Assembly (NCBI GenBank): GCA_965229765.1
Contig: CBDDJT010000001.1
Coordinates: forward strand, 186,001-250,000
Direction of reading: 5' to 3'
Source of the DNA: ASV31 sp965229765
GTDB lineage: Bacteria; Pseudomonadota; Alphaproteobacteria; Rhodobacterales; Rhodobacteraceae
Length of the DNA: 64,000 nucleotides
The notes beneath the pieces were generated by a model. That model did not search any database, was not told the origin of the DNA, and worked only from the letters and a program-made list of their open reading frames with translations. This document shows, piece by piece, positions 18,785 through 26,401 of this stretch (position 1 is its first letter; every line of letters begins with the position of its first letter). The position numbers were made by a program, and so were the translations under genes.

Positions 18785-20054
18785 GCCGGTACCACGCGAA
18801 GGCCGGCGCCAGCACCGCGCGCCGCCACGCGCCCAGCTCGAACCGCCGGGGCGCGGCCTTCATGAAATCCGGGTGCGCCCGCCCCGCGCGGCCCAGCGCC
18901 ATGTCGGCGATCAGCGCCCCGGCATAGGGCGCCATCGACACCCCGCTGCCGTGATAGCCGAACGCGGCAAAAGCCCGTTCCAGCCCCGGCAGCGCACCGG
19001 CAAAGGGCACCAGACCCCGCGTCATGCAGATCAGCCCCGACCAGAACTGCGTCGTATCGACCCCGCGCCACGCGGGAAACATCCGCTCGAAATCGGCCCG
19101 CGCCTGCGCCCGCGCCGTCGCCAGCCCCGCCTCTGTCGCCCGCACCGACCCGCGCAACCCGAACAGCATCCGCCGGTCCGGCAACAGGCGGAAGTAATGC
19201 AGCAGCGTCCGGCTATCCACGACCATCTGGTCGCTCCACCACCCCTGCGCCGCGATCTCGTCGGCCGTCAGCACCCGGCTCACCAGGATGTTCGACTGCA
19301 CCGGCAGATAGCGCGCCGCCATCCCCGGCGGCAGCGCCTCGGACGCATAGCCGTTCAGCCCGAACAGAACCCCGCGCGCCCGCACCGTGCCACCGGGCGT
19401 GCGCAGCACATGCCCCGGCTCCAGCCCCGTCACCGGCGTGTCGGAAAAGATCCGCACCCCCGCCCGCTCTGCCGCGCGCGTCAGCCCGGTCACGAATTTC
19501 ATCGGGTTGATCGCGAACCCCACCGGAACCGTCACTCCGCCGTGCAGGTCGGGGCTCGCCATGCCCGCCCCGGCCATGCCGTCGCGGTCCATCACCCGCG
19601 CCTCCAGCCCGTAGCGCGCGCGGTAGCTCTCGCCATAGGCCCGCACATCCGCCATCGCGCTCGGGCTGTGCGCGGCAAAGGTATAGCCGTCCGACTGCCG
19701 GTCGGCCTCTATCGCGTGCGTCTCCAGCAGCGCGGCCACATGGTCTACCGCCGCGCGTTCCGCGTCGAAGAAGGCGCGCGCCTGCGTCTCGCCATACCGC
19801 GCCCGGATCGTATCGTCGTCCAGCTTCGACGACCCCGCCGACACCAGCCCGCCGTTGCGCCCCGACGCGCCCCAGCCCGGCCGGTTGGCGTCCACCAGCA
19901 CCACGTCGGCCCCCGCGCCTGCCAGCACCAGCGCCGCCGACAGCCCGGTATACCCGCCGCCCACCACCGCGAAATCGCATCGCACCTCGCCCGCCAGTGC
20001 GGGATAGACAGGTGCGGGCGCCTCCAGCGTGCCCGGCCAGAACGCGTCACGCAA
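18768..20054 (-). CDS. FAD-dependent amine/amino acid oxidoreductase (DAO family)
   Basis: 428 residues or slightly more. Rossmann FAD motif VVGGGYTGLSAALVLAGAG, the ASGRNGG loop and the C-terminal FAAFGYHGSGVSMAPYAG place it with DAO-type oxidases such as gamma-glutamylputrescine oxidase or glycine oxidase relatives, which oxidise an amine to an imine and release it by hydrolysis. The first usable start is TTG at 20054, but sequence in the same frame upstream (LIPDKGRIYEPLAYGG) resembles the family N-terminus, and it runs into the end of the livF-type gene 50 bases away, so the true start may be an unusual codon near 20100. Probably the last gene of the transporter operon. Confidence 0.85.
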   Translation of the reverse strand: MRDAFWPGTLEAPAPVYPALAGEVRCDFAVVGGGYTGLSAALVLAGAGADVVLVDANRPGWGASGRNGGLVSAGSSKLDDDTIRARYGETQARAFFDAERAAVDHVAALLETHAIEADRQSDGYTFAAHSPSAMADVRAYGESYRARYGLEARVMDRDGMAGAGMASPDLHGGVTVPVGFAINPMKFVTGLTRAAERAGVRIFSDTPVTGLEPGHVLRTPGGTVRARGVLFGLNGYASEALPPGMAARYLPVQSNILVSRVLTADEIAAQGWWSDQMVVDSRTLLHYFRLLPDRRMLFGLRGSVRATEAGLATARAQARADFERMFPAWRGVDTTQFWSGLICMTRGLVPFAGALPGLERAFAAFGYHGSGVSMAPYAGALIADMALGRAGRAHPDFMKAAPRRFELGAWRRAVLAPAFAWYRLRDRG

Positions 20055-20104
20055 AGGCCGCCCGCCATAGGCGAGCGGCTCGTAGATCCGTCCCTTGTCG
20101 GGAA

Positions 20105-20929
20105 TCAGGCCAGCCAGCGCTTGCGCCGGCGATAGCTGCGCACGTCGCGGAAGGATTTGCGCCCCTCGTCCGACATGCCCAGGTAGAATTCCTTGACGTC
20201 GGGGTTCTCGCGCAATTCCGCCGCCGGGCCTTCCATCACCACCCGCCCGCTTTCCAGGATATAGCCCTGGTGGGCGAAGCGCAGCGCGACGTTGGTGTTC
20301 TGCTCGGCCAGCAGGAAGGACACGCCCTCGTTCTCGTTCAGGCTTTTCACGATGCCGAAGATCTCTTCGACCAGCTGCGGCGCCAGCCCCATCGACGGCT
20401 CGTCCAGAAGGATCGTCTCGGGACGGCTCATCAGCGCGCGGCCGATCGCCGTCATCTGCTGCTCGCCACCACTGGTATAGCCCGCCTGGCTCTTCCGCCG
20501 CTCCTTGAGCCGCGGGAAATAGGTGTAGACCAGTTCCAGGTCCGCCTCGACCGCGCCGCGCCCGTCCTTGCGGGTATAGGCGCCGGTCATCAGGTTTTCC
20601 TCGACGGTCAGGTGTTCGAAACAGTGGCGGCCTTCCATCACCTGGATCACGCCGCGCTCCACCATGTCCGATGGCGTCAGGTCCTGCACCCGGTTTCCGC
20701 GATAGAGGATGCTGCCCTTGGTGACCTCGCCGCGCTCGGATTTCAGCAGGTTGGAAATCGCTTTCAGCGTCGTGGTCTTGCCCGCGCCGTTGCCCCCCAG
20801 AAGCGCGGTGATCCCGCCCTTGGGCACGGTCAGGCTGACGCCCTTCAGCACCAGAATCACGTGGTTGTAGATCACCTCGATGTTGTTGACCTCGAGAAGC
20901 GTCTCTTCAGTTTTTCCAGCGTCCAGCAT
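20105..20929 (-). CDS. Liv-type ABC transporter ATP-binding protein (LivF)
   Basis: 274 residues. Walker A GGNGAGKTT, Q-loop, signature YTSGGEQQMTAIGRAL, Walker B TILLDEPSMGLAP and switch region LLAEQNTNVALRFA are all intact; the EVNNIEVIYNHVILVLKGV start is LivF-like. It energises uptake of a branched-chain amino acid or related carboxylate with the partner ATPase further upstream. The ATG at 20929 follows GTGGAG, which lies within the last codons of the polysaccharide lyase-like gene (two bases apart), so translation of the two is coupled. The C-terminus carries an unusual SYRRRKRWLA basic tail. Confidence 0.93.
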   Translation of the reverse strand: MLDAGKTEETLLEVNNIEVIYNHVILVLKGVSLTVPKGGITALLGGNGAGKTTTLKAISNLLKSERGEVTKGSILYRGNRVQDLTPSDMVERGVIQVMEGRHCFEHLTVEENLMTGAYTRKDGRGAVEADLELVYTYFPRLKERRKSQAGYTSGGEQQMTAIGRALMSRPETILLDEPSMGLAPQLVEEIFGIVKSLNENEGVSFLLAEQNTNVALRFAHQGYILESGRVVMEGPAAELRENPDVKEFYLGMSDEGRKSFRDVRSYRRRKRWLA

Positions 20930-20931
20930 GT

Positions 20932-21705
20932 CTACTCCACGTCGCTTTCGCGGCGTCCTTGGCGAACATTTGCGTAGTAGGCCACCATGCCGGGGCACGG
21001 GCCCCCGCATCGACTTACGAATGCACGGTAAAGACCGTACTTGAAGTACAACGGATCATTCGCGTTGGTCGTGGCGCCCCGATGGCTCCAGACCGGTTTG
21101 CCATTGATCCAAACGTTGATGAAACCGTCCGCATCGCTGCGGGACCAACGCGCCTGCACCTTTACATGCATCCATTTCCCGATTGGCGTGGCCGCGCTGG
21201 CGATGCGGTCACGTTTGAAAACAGGGACCGGATTCATCGGATCGTCATCCAGCCGGTACGGATCGGTCAGTTTCACCCAGAACCCCTGTTGATCCAGATG
21301 AAAGAGCAACTCGGGCCCGCTTGTGCCGCGCTGATGGATCTGGCCCAGCGTCAACACCACCGTCCCGCGACCTGCCCGCGGTATCGGAAAGTCGCCGGGA
21401 AGAAATACCGAGTAGGCGTACCAATATTCCGACCCCGGCTTTGCTTTCGGTCTGGAATCGAAGAACTCGATGCGCTCACGGTCACTGGTGCAATCACCTG
21501 TCGATTTTGGGCAATCGCCTGACAGCAACTCGAAACGCTCAGCCCGCAACCCGTTTGCGAATTCCACCCGCGACAGGCCCTTGCCGTTCCGCGCGCTTTG
21601 CAGAGTCATCTTGCCAAAGCCTTTCGCCATCGACGATTGCGCCTCGGCAACACCACTCTCCAAGGAGAGTAAGACCATAAGCGCCAGGGCCAAGAGGCGT
21701 TTCAT
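20932..21705 (-). CDS. Secreted polysaccharide lyase-like protein (heparin lyase I family)
   Basis: 257 residues. Signal peptide (MKRLLALALMVLLSLESGVAEA), then a jelly-roll type domain with ERIEFFDSRP, EYWYAYSVFLPGDFP, VLTLGQIHQRG, ELLFHLDQQGFWVKL and INVWINGKPVWSHRGATT, a layout seen in the Polysacc_lyase (PF14099-like) group that cleaves or binds uronic-acid polysaccharides. Two cysteine pairs (GDC..GDC and CGGPC) suggest disulfides outside the cytoplasm. It lies inside the ABC importer operon, between the binding protein and the second ATPase, and is visibly less GC-rich than its neighbours, suggesting late acquisition. ATG at 21705 preferred over TTG one codon earlier. Confidence 0.65.
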   Translation of the reverse strand: MKRLLALALMVLLSLESGVAEAQSSMAKGFGKMTLQSARNGKGLSRVEFANGLRAERFELLSGDCPKSTGDCTSDRERIEFFDSRPKAKPGSEYWYAYSVFLPGDFPIPRAGRGTVVLTLGQIHQRGTSGPELLFHLDQQGFWVKLTDPYRLDDDPMNPVPVFKRDRIASAATPIGKWMHVKVQARWSRSDADGFINVWINGKPVWSHRGATTNANDPLYFKYGLYRAFVSRCGGPCPGMVAYYANVRQGRRESDVE

Positions 21706-21735
21706 CAAGCACCTTTCCGGGCAATCCGGGAACGT

Positions 21736-21764
21736 CTCCCCGGCCGGAAAGGCCGGCCGGGGAG
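21736..21764 (-). other. Perfect 12-bp hairpin after the binding-protein gene
   Basis: CTCCCCGGCCGG and CCGGCCGGGGAG with a 5-base loop, eight bases after the stop of the periplasmic binding protein and inside the operon. No U-run follows in the direction of transcription. In ABC operons such stems protect the binding-protein mRNA and allow it to be made in excess over the membrane parts; that role is inferred here. Confidence 0.75.
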
Positions 21765-21771
21765 GTCTGGG

Positions 21772-23055
21772 TCAGTTGCAGCGTTCCGCGATGTTGTTCT
21801 CGGCGGCGTAGGCCATCGAGTCTTCCATGATCAGCGCGTTCAGCACCTCGGCATCCGGGGCGATGTAGTCGGTGATCTGGTTCCACGTGCCCGCGGCGGC
21901 ATCCCACTGCTGCACGATGCCAAGGCCCGATCCGCCGTGGTTGTCACAGCTGACCGCGAACTCGGGGCCGAAGTTCGGCAGGCCAAGCTCCTCCATCAGC
22001 GCGCCGCTGATCTCCAGTGCTTCCATGCCATCGCGCATCATCGCCGCCGTGATCTCCCCGGTGCCGTGGATCTCCTGCGCCTTCTTGGCGGCCTCGACGG
22101 CCAGCATCGCGGCGTAAAGCCCGCGGTTGTACAGAACCGAGCCCGCCTGGTCGCCGGCGCCCGCCGCAAGACCCTTGTCGTAGACATGGGCCTTCAGATC
22201 GTCATAGATCGGCAGGTCCGATCCGGGCAGGTGCATGTTCAGCGCCTTGTAGCCGTTTGCGCCGTCACCCACGGGCAGCACGTCGTTCTCCGACCCGGAC
22301 CACCAGATGCCGATGAAGTTCTCCATGTTGAAGCGGATGTTGGCCGCTTCCTGGATGGCGACCTGGTTCATGACGCCCCAGCCCCACATCAGCACGTAGT
22401 CCGGACGCTCGCGCCGGATCTGCAGCCACTGGCTGGACTGCTCCTGCCCCGGGTGATCCACCGGCAGAAGGCTCAGGTCATAGCCGTGCTTCTTCGACAG
22501 CTCTTCCAGCGTGCGGATCGGCTCCTTGCCGTAGGCAGAGTTGTGGTAGACCAGCGCGATGGTCTTGCCCGACAGGTCGCCGCCGTTCAGGTCCAGAAGG
22601 TGGTTCACCGCGATCGACGCGCCGTCCCAGTAGTTGGCCGGATAGTTGAAGATCCACTCGAAGACCTTGCCGTTCTTGGCAGAGGTCCGGCCATAGCCCA
22701 TCGAGTGCACCGGGATCCCGTCGGCCGAGGCGCGGGGGATCAGCTGATAGGTGATGCCCGTCGACAGCGGCTGGTAGATCAGGCTGCCTTCGCCCTTGGT
22801 GGCCTCGTAGCACTCGACCCCCTTTTCGGTGTTATAGCCGGTCTCGCACTCGATGACCTTGGCCATGACACCGCCGATGCCGCCGTCACGCTCGTTGACC
22901 AGCGTGAAGTAGTCCTCGTAGCCATCGGCGAACGGGATGCCGTTGGCGGCATAGGGCCCGGTCCGGTAGCTCAGCGACGGGAACACCAGTTCCGCCATCG
23001 CGGGCGCCGCGGCCATCACGGCCCCCAGCGCCAGGGTTGCAAGCTTCAGTTTCAT
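21772..23055 (-). CDS. Liv-type ABC transporter periplasmic binding protein
   Basis: 427 residues with a signal peptide (MKLKLATLALGAVMAAAPAMA). It is the type I binding-protein fold of the HAAT family: LSYRTGPYAANG, DGYEDYFTLVNERDGGIGG, VIECETGYNTEKGVECYE, and GKTIALVYHNSAYGKEP at the domain crossover. Such proteins of about 400-430 residues in this operon type bind branched-chain or aromatic acids or urea-like compounds; the ligand here is not evident. Strong GGGAGG ribosome site. A stem-loop follows the gene. Confidence 0.93.
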   Translation of the reverse strand: MKLKLATLALGAVMAAAPAMAELVFPSLSYRTGPYAANGIPFADGYEDYFTLVNERDGGIGGVMAKVIECETGYNTEKGVECYEATKGEGSLIYQPLSTGITYQLIPRASADGIPVHSMGYGRTSAKNGKVFEWIFNYPANYWDGASIAVNHLLDLNGGDLSGKTIALVYHNSAYGKEPIRTLEELSKKHGYDLSLLPVDHPGQEQSSQWLQIRRERPDYVLMWGWGVMNQVAIQEAANIRFNMENFIGIWWSGSENDVLPVGDGANGYKALNMHLPGSDLPIYDDLKAHVYDKGLAAGAGDQAGSVLYNRGLYAAMLAVEAAKKAQEIHGTGEITAAMMRDGMEALEISGALMEELGLPNFGPEFAVSCDNHGGSGLGIVQQWDAAAGTWNQITDYIAPDAEVLNALIMEDSMAYAAENNIAERCN

Positions 23056-23125
23056 TCGGTTCTTCCTCCCTTTTGAACCTGACGCGCGTGCCGGCGCGCC
23101 GGTCTCGTGCCGCCCAGACTAGCGC

Positions 23126-24202
23126 CTAGTACGGGAACGGCCAAAGCCTCAGTTTCTCCTTCGCCAGCCGCCAAAGCTGCGCCAGCCCGTGCGGCTCGGC
23201 GATCAGGAACGTCATGATCAGAAGACCGACGATCATGAACTCGATATGCGCCGCCAGATCGGTGGGCCATCCCAGCCCGCCCACCAGCGTGTTCTTCAGC
23301 AGGACCGGCAACAGCACCATGAAGGCCGCGCCCGCGAAGCTGCCGAATATCGACCCCAGCCCGCCGATGATGATCATGAACAGCACCAGAAACGATTTCT
23401 GGATGCCGAACACCTCGCCCACCTCGACCGCGCCAAGGTAGACCGAAAAGAACAGCGCCCCCGAAATGCCGACGAAGAAGGACGACACCGCAAACGCCGT
23501 CAGCTTGGCCGACAGCGGGTTCACCCCGATGATCTCGGCCGCGATGTCCATGTCGCGGATCGCCATCCACCGCCGGCCCAGCGCACCCCGCGTCAGGTTC
23601 CGCGCGATCCACGCGCTCGCCACCACGAAGACAAGGCAGAACAGGTAGGTCGCCCATGCGTCGGTATTGGGCCCGGTGATGTTCACCCCGAAAAGCTGCC
23701 GCTCGGGCGCATTGATCTGGCCAGAGGCAGAGTAGTTGTAAAACCACGACACCCGGTTGAAGAGCCAGACAAGAAAGAACTGCGCCGCCAGCGTCGCCAC
23801 CGCCAGATAGAATCCCTTGATCCGAAGCGACGGCAACCCGAACACAACCCCCACACCGGCCGTGATGAACCCTGCCGCGATCACGTGGAAGGTGATGTTC
23901 ACATCCGGGAACGCCGTCATCAGCTTGTAGCAGGCATAGGCCCCCACCGCCATGAACCCGCCGGTCCCAAGGCTCACCTGCCCGCAGTATCCCGTCAGGA
24001 TGTTCAGCCCGATCGCCGCGATGGCATAGATCAGGAACGGCAGCAGGACCGCGTTCGCCCAGTAGTCGTTGATGACGAAGGGCACGACCAGGAAGGCCAC
24101 CGCCAGAACCGCGTAATACCGCAAGCGATCGAACTTGATCGGAAAGGTCTGGCTGTCGTCCCCATAGGACGTCTTGAAGTCGCCGGCCTCGCGATAGAAC
24201 AT
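23126..24202 (-). CDS. Liv-type ABC permease (LivM)
   Basis: 358 residues with about nine to ten hydrophobic helices; GLNILTGYCGQVSLGTGGFMAVGAYA is the canonical LivM segment and LGRRWMAIRDMDIAAEIIGVN the EAA-like loop contacting the ATPase. The N-terminal 25 residues are hydrophilic (MFYREAGDFKTSYGDDSQ). The ATG overlaps the stop of the tiny upstream gene (TGATG), so the two are translated together. Confidence 0.95.
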   Translation of the reverse strand: MFYREAGDFKTSYGDDSQTFPIKFDRLRYYAVLAVAFLVVPFVINDYWANAVLLPFLIYAIAAIGLNILTGYCGQVSLGTGGFMAVGAYACYKLMTAFPDVNITFHVIAAGFITAGVGVVFGLPSLRIKGFYLAVATLAAQFFLVWLFNRVSWFYNYSASGQINAPERQLFGVNITGPNTDAWATYLFCLVFVVASAWIARNLTRGALGRRWMAIRDMDIAAEIIGVNPLSAKLTAFAVSSFFVGISGALFFSVYLGAVEVGEVFGIQKSFLVLFMIIIGGLGSIFGSFAGAAFMVLLPVLLKNTLVGGLGWPTDLAAHIEFMIVGLLIMTFLIAEPHGLAQLWRLAKEKLRLWPFPY

Positions 24203-24390
24203 CAGGCGGTTCCCTTCATCAGCTGCAAATAGCACCACACGCCCAGAACCAGCCCCAGAAAGGCAATGATGGCAGAGGCCATGATCTGCCCCGTGGCCTC
24301 GGCCGGGGCCGACAGCCCAAGGAACCCGAACACCCAGAAGGCCGACCACCCAAGGACACAGCCGTTCGCGATCATTTTCTTCGACGTCAT
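24202..24390 (-). CDS. Tiny two-helix membrane protein in the ABC operon
   Basis: 62 residues starting MTSKKMIANGCVLGWSAFW, with two hydrophobic helices (about 10-27 and 36-57) and a charged KGTA end. Its start lies five bases after the upstream permease stop and its stop overlaps the next permease start, so it is a real co-translated gene. Function unknown; small membrane proteins in this position may stabilise or regulate the permease pair. Not recognised as a named family. Confidence 0.75.
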   Translation of the reverse strand: MTSKKMIANGCVLGWSAFWVFGFLGLSAPAEATGQIMASAIIAFLGLVLGVWCYLQLMKGTA

Positions 24391-24394
24391 GGCG

Positions 24395-25381
24395 TCAAAC
24401 CCTCTCGATGATCTTTTCGCCGAACAGGCCCTGCGGCCGGAACACGAGGAACACCAGCGCCAGCACATAGGCGAACCAGTTCTCGGTGGCGCCGCCGACC
24501 ATCGGGCCGATCAGGAACTCGAAAAGCTGCTCTCCCACCCCGATGATAAGCCCGCCCACGATGGCCCCCGGGATCGAGGTGAAGCCACCCAGCATCAGGA
24601 CGGGCAGCGCCTTCAGCGCGATCAGCGAAAGGCTGAACTGCACGCCGGATTTCGCACCCCACATGATGCCGGCGACCAGCGCGACAAAGCCCGCGATGGA
24701 CCAGACCAGCACCCAGATGAAGTTGAGAGAGATGCCGACAGACAGCGCCGCCTGATGGTCGTCGGCCACCGCGCGCAGGGCACGGCCCTGCTTGGTGTAC
24801 TGGCTGAACGCCACCAGCGCGCCAACCAGAAGCGCCGCGATCACCGAGGCCACGATGTCGAGGTTGTCGATGAAGAAGCCATAGCCGAACATGTCGAACG
24901 TGACCTGGTCGATCGTGTCGTTGATCCCCTGCGGCAGGCCGACATCCAGCTTCTTGATGTCGGCGCCCCACATCAGGTCGCCGAACCCTTCCAGGAAATA
25001 GGCCAGGCCAATGGTCGCCATGAACAGGATGATCGGCTCTGTGTTGACAAGGAACCGCATGACAAAGCGGTTCACCGCCCAGGCCAGCGCGATCATCACC
25101 AGCATCGTCAGCCCGATCGCCGCCAGCGCCGGCACGTGCCACCCGAAATGATGCACCTGCGTGCCGAAGACCGCGTTGATCAGATGCGCGAACGGCACCT
25201 GTCCGTCCATGATCCCCACCAGCGTCATCGCCGCGAACAGCGCCATGACCCCCTGGGCATAGTTGAAGATGCCCGACGCCTTGAAGATCAGCACGAACCC
25301 AAGCGCCACCAGCGCGTACAGGACGCCGGCCATCAGGCCGTTCAGCGTCACCTCCATCGCAAAGATCAGCGTATCGGACAT
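24395..25381 (-). CDS. Liv-type ABC permease (LivH)
   Basis: 328 residues with about eight hydrophobic helices. Hallmarks: LNGLMAGVLYALVALGFVLIFKASGIFNYAQG at the N-terminus and the RALRAVADDHQAALSVGI cytoplasmic loop. One hydrophilic insertion between helices 2 and 3 (MDGQVPFAHLINAVFGTQVHHFG) is longer than in E. coli LivH. The ATG at 25381 replaces an upstream non-ATG option. It follows the LivG-type gene by 90 bases, which contain a tandem repeat. Confidence 0.94.
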   Translation of the reverse strand: MSDTLIFAMEVTLNGLMAGVLYALVALGFVLIFKASGIFNYAQGVMALFAAMTLVGIMDGQVPFAHLINAVFGTQVHHFGWHVPALAAIGLTMLVMIALAWAVNRFVMRFLVNTEPIILFMATIGLAYFLEGFGDLMWGADIKKLDVGLPQGINDTIDQVTFDMFGYGFFIDNLDIVASVIAALLVGALVAFSQYTKQGRALRAVADDHQAALSVGISLNFIWVLVWSIAGFVALVAGIMWGAKSGVQFSLSLIALKALPVLMLGGFTSIPGAIVGGLIIGVGEQLFEFLIGPMVGGATENWFAYVLALVFLVFRPQGLFGEKIIERV

Positions 25382-25412
25382 CAGCGCGCCCCCCGTGTGG
25401 CGGCGCATCGCG

Positions 25413-25456
25413 CGCCGACGTTATGCCGACGTTGCGCCGACGTTGTGCCGACGCGG
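25413..25456. repeat. Four tandem 11-bp repeats between livG- and livH-type genes
   Basis: Unit (T/C)GCCGACGTT(G/A), four copies in a row, the last one degenerate. Period 11 is close to one helical turn. It lies wholly in the 90-base gap, 32 bases upstream of the permease start, inside the operon. Could be a slipped-strand repeat changing the spacing, or a protein-binding array. Confidence 0.85.
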
Positions 25457-25471
25457 CGATTGCGGGCCCTG

Positions 25472-26290
25472 TCAGTCATGCGCCACCCCCAGGTAGGCGT
25501 CGATCACGTTCTGGTTCGCCCGCACCTCGTCAGGCGTCCCGTCGCCGATCTTCTTGCCGTAATCCATCACCACGACCCGGTCCGACAGGTCCATGACCAC
25601 ACCCATGTCATGCTCGATCAGCGCAATCGTGGTCCCGAATTCGTCATTCACATCAAGGATAAAGCGGCTCATGTCCTCCTTCTCCTCGACGTTCATCCCC
25701 GCCATCGGCTCGTCCAGCAGCAGAAGCTTGGGCTCCGCCGCCAGGGCCCGCGCCAGCTCCACCCGCTTCTTCAGGCCATAGGGCAGGCGCCCCACCGGAG
25801 TCTTGCGGATCGACTGGATCTCCAGGAAGTCGATGATTTTCTCCACTTTTTCCCGGTTCGCCGTCTCTTCCCGCTCGGCCTTGCCCCACCAGATCGCCTG
25901 GTCCAGAAGCGTCGTCTTCATCTGCGTCAGCCGCCCGGTCATGACGTTGTCCAGCACCGTCATCCCCTCGAACAGCGCGATGTTCTGGAACGTCCGCGCG
26001 ATCCCCTGCTGCGCCACCTGGTAGGGCCGCATGGGCGGCCGCCGCTCGCCGCGGAACCACACCTCGCCCTCCTGCGGATTGTAGAACCCCGAGATCACGT
26101 TCAGCATACTGGACTTGCCCGCGCCGTTGGGCCCGATGATCGCCCGGATCTCACCCTCGCGGATGTCGAAAGAGATGTCCTTGATCGCCACCACGCCGCC
26201 GAACCGCAGCGTGATGTTCTTCATCTCCATCATCACCCCGCCGATCTTGCGCCCGTCCGCGGTGGTATAGCCCTCGGCCGCGTCAAGCAT
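25472..26290 (-). CDS. Liv-type ABC transporter ATP-binding protein (LivG)
   Basis: 272 residues. Walker A GPNGAGKSS, the ARTFQNIALFEGMTV Q-loop region, the LivG-type signature LPYGLKKRVELARAL and Walker B LLLLDEPMAGMN are present, then IALIEHDMGVVMDLSDRV (switch His). ATG at 26290, with AAGGGG eight bases upstream. It follows the AMP-ligase gene across a 111-base gap that holds repeat copy 4, so it may be read from its own promoter or by read-through. Confidence 0.94.
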   Translation of the reverse strand: MLDAAEGYTTADGRKIGGVMMEMKNITLRFGGVVAIKDISFDIREGEIRAIIGPNGAGKSSMLNVISGFYNPQEGEVWFRGERRPPMRPYQVAQQGIARTFQNIALFEGMTVLDNVMTGRLTQMKTTLLDQAIWWGKAEREETANREKVEKIIDFLEIQSIRKTPVGRLPYGLKKRVELARALAAEPKLLLLDEPMAGMNVEEKEDMSRFILDVNDEFGTTIALIEHDMGVVMDLSDRVVVMDYGKKIGDGTPDEVRANQNVIDAYLGVAHD

Positions 26291-26300
26291 CCCGCAACCC

Positions 26301-26356
26301 CTTGTTCTTCTGTTCAAAAATACTCCGGGGGAGCGCGAGGGGGCTGGCCCCCTCGC
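26301..26356 (-). repeat. Dispersed 3'-end element, copy 4
   Basis: Minus strand: a GCGAGGGGG/CCCCCTCGC stem (26335-26356), CTCCCCCGGAGTATTTTTG and AACAGAAGAAC. One mismatch to the core at the last base. Sense orientation, 45 bases after the stop of the AMP ligase and just upstream of the LivG-type gene, so it could separate the two transcripts. Confidence 0.85.
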
Positions 26357-26401
26357 ATGGGTCGCCGCCGAAGGCGGCGAAACCGGGGGCCGCCGCGCCG
26401 C

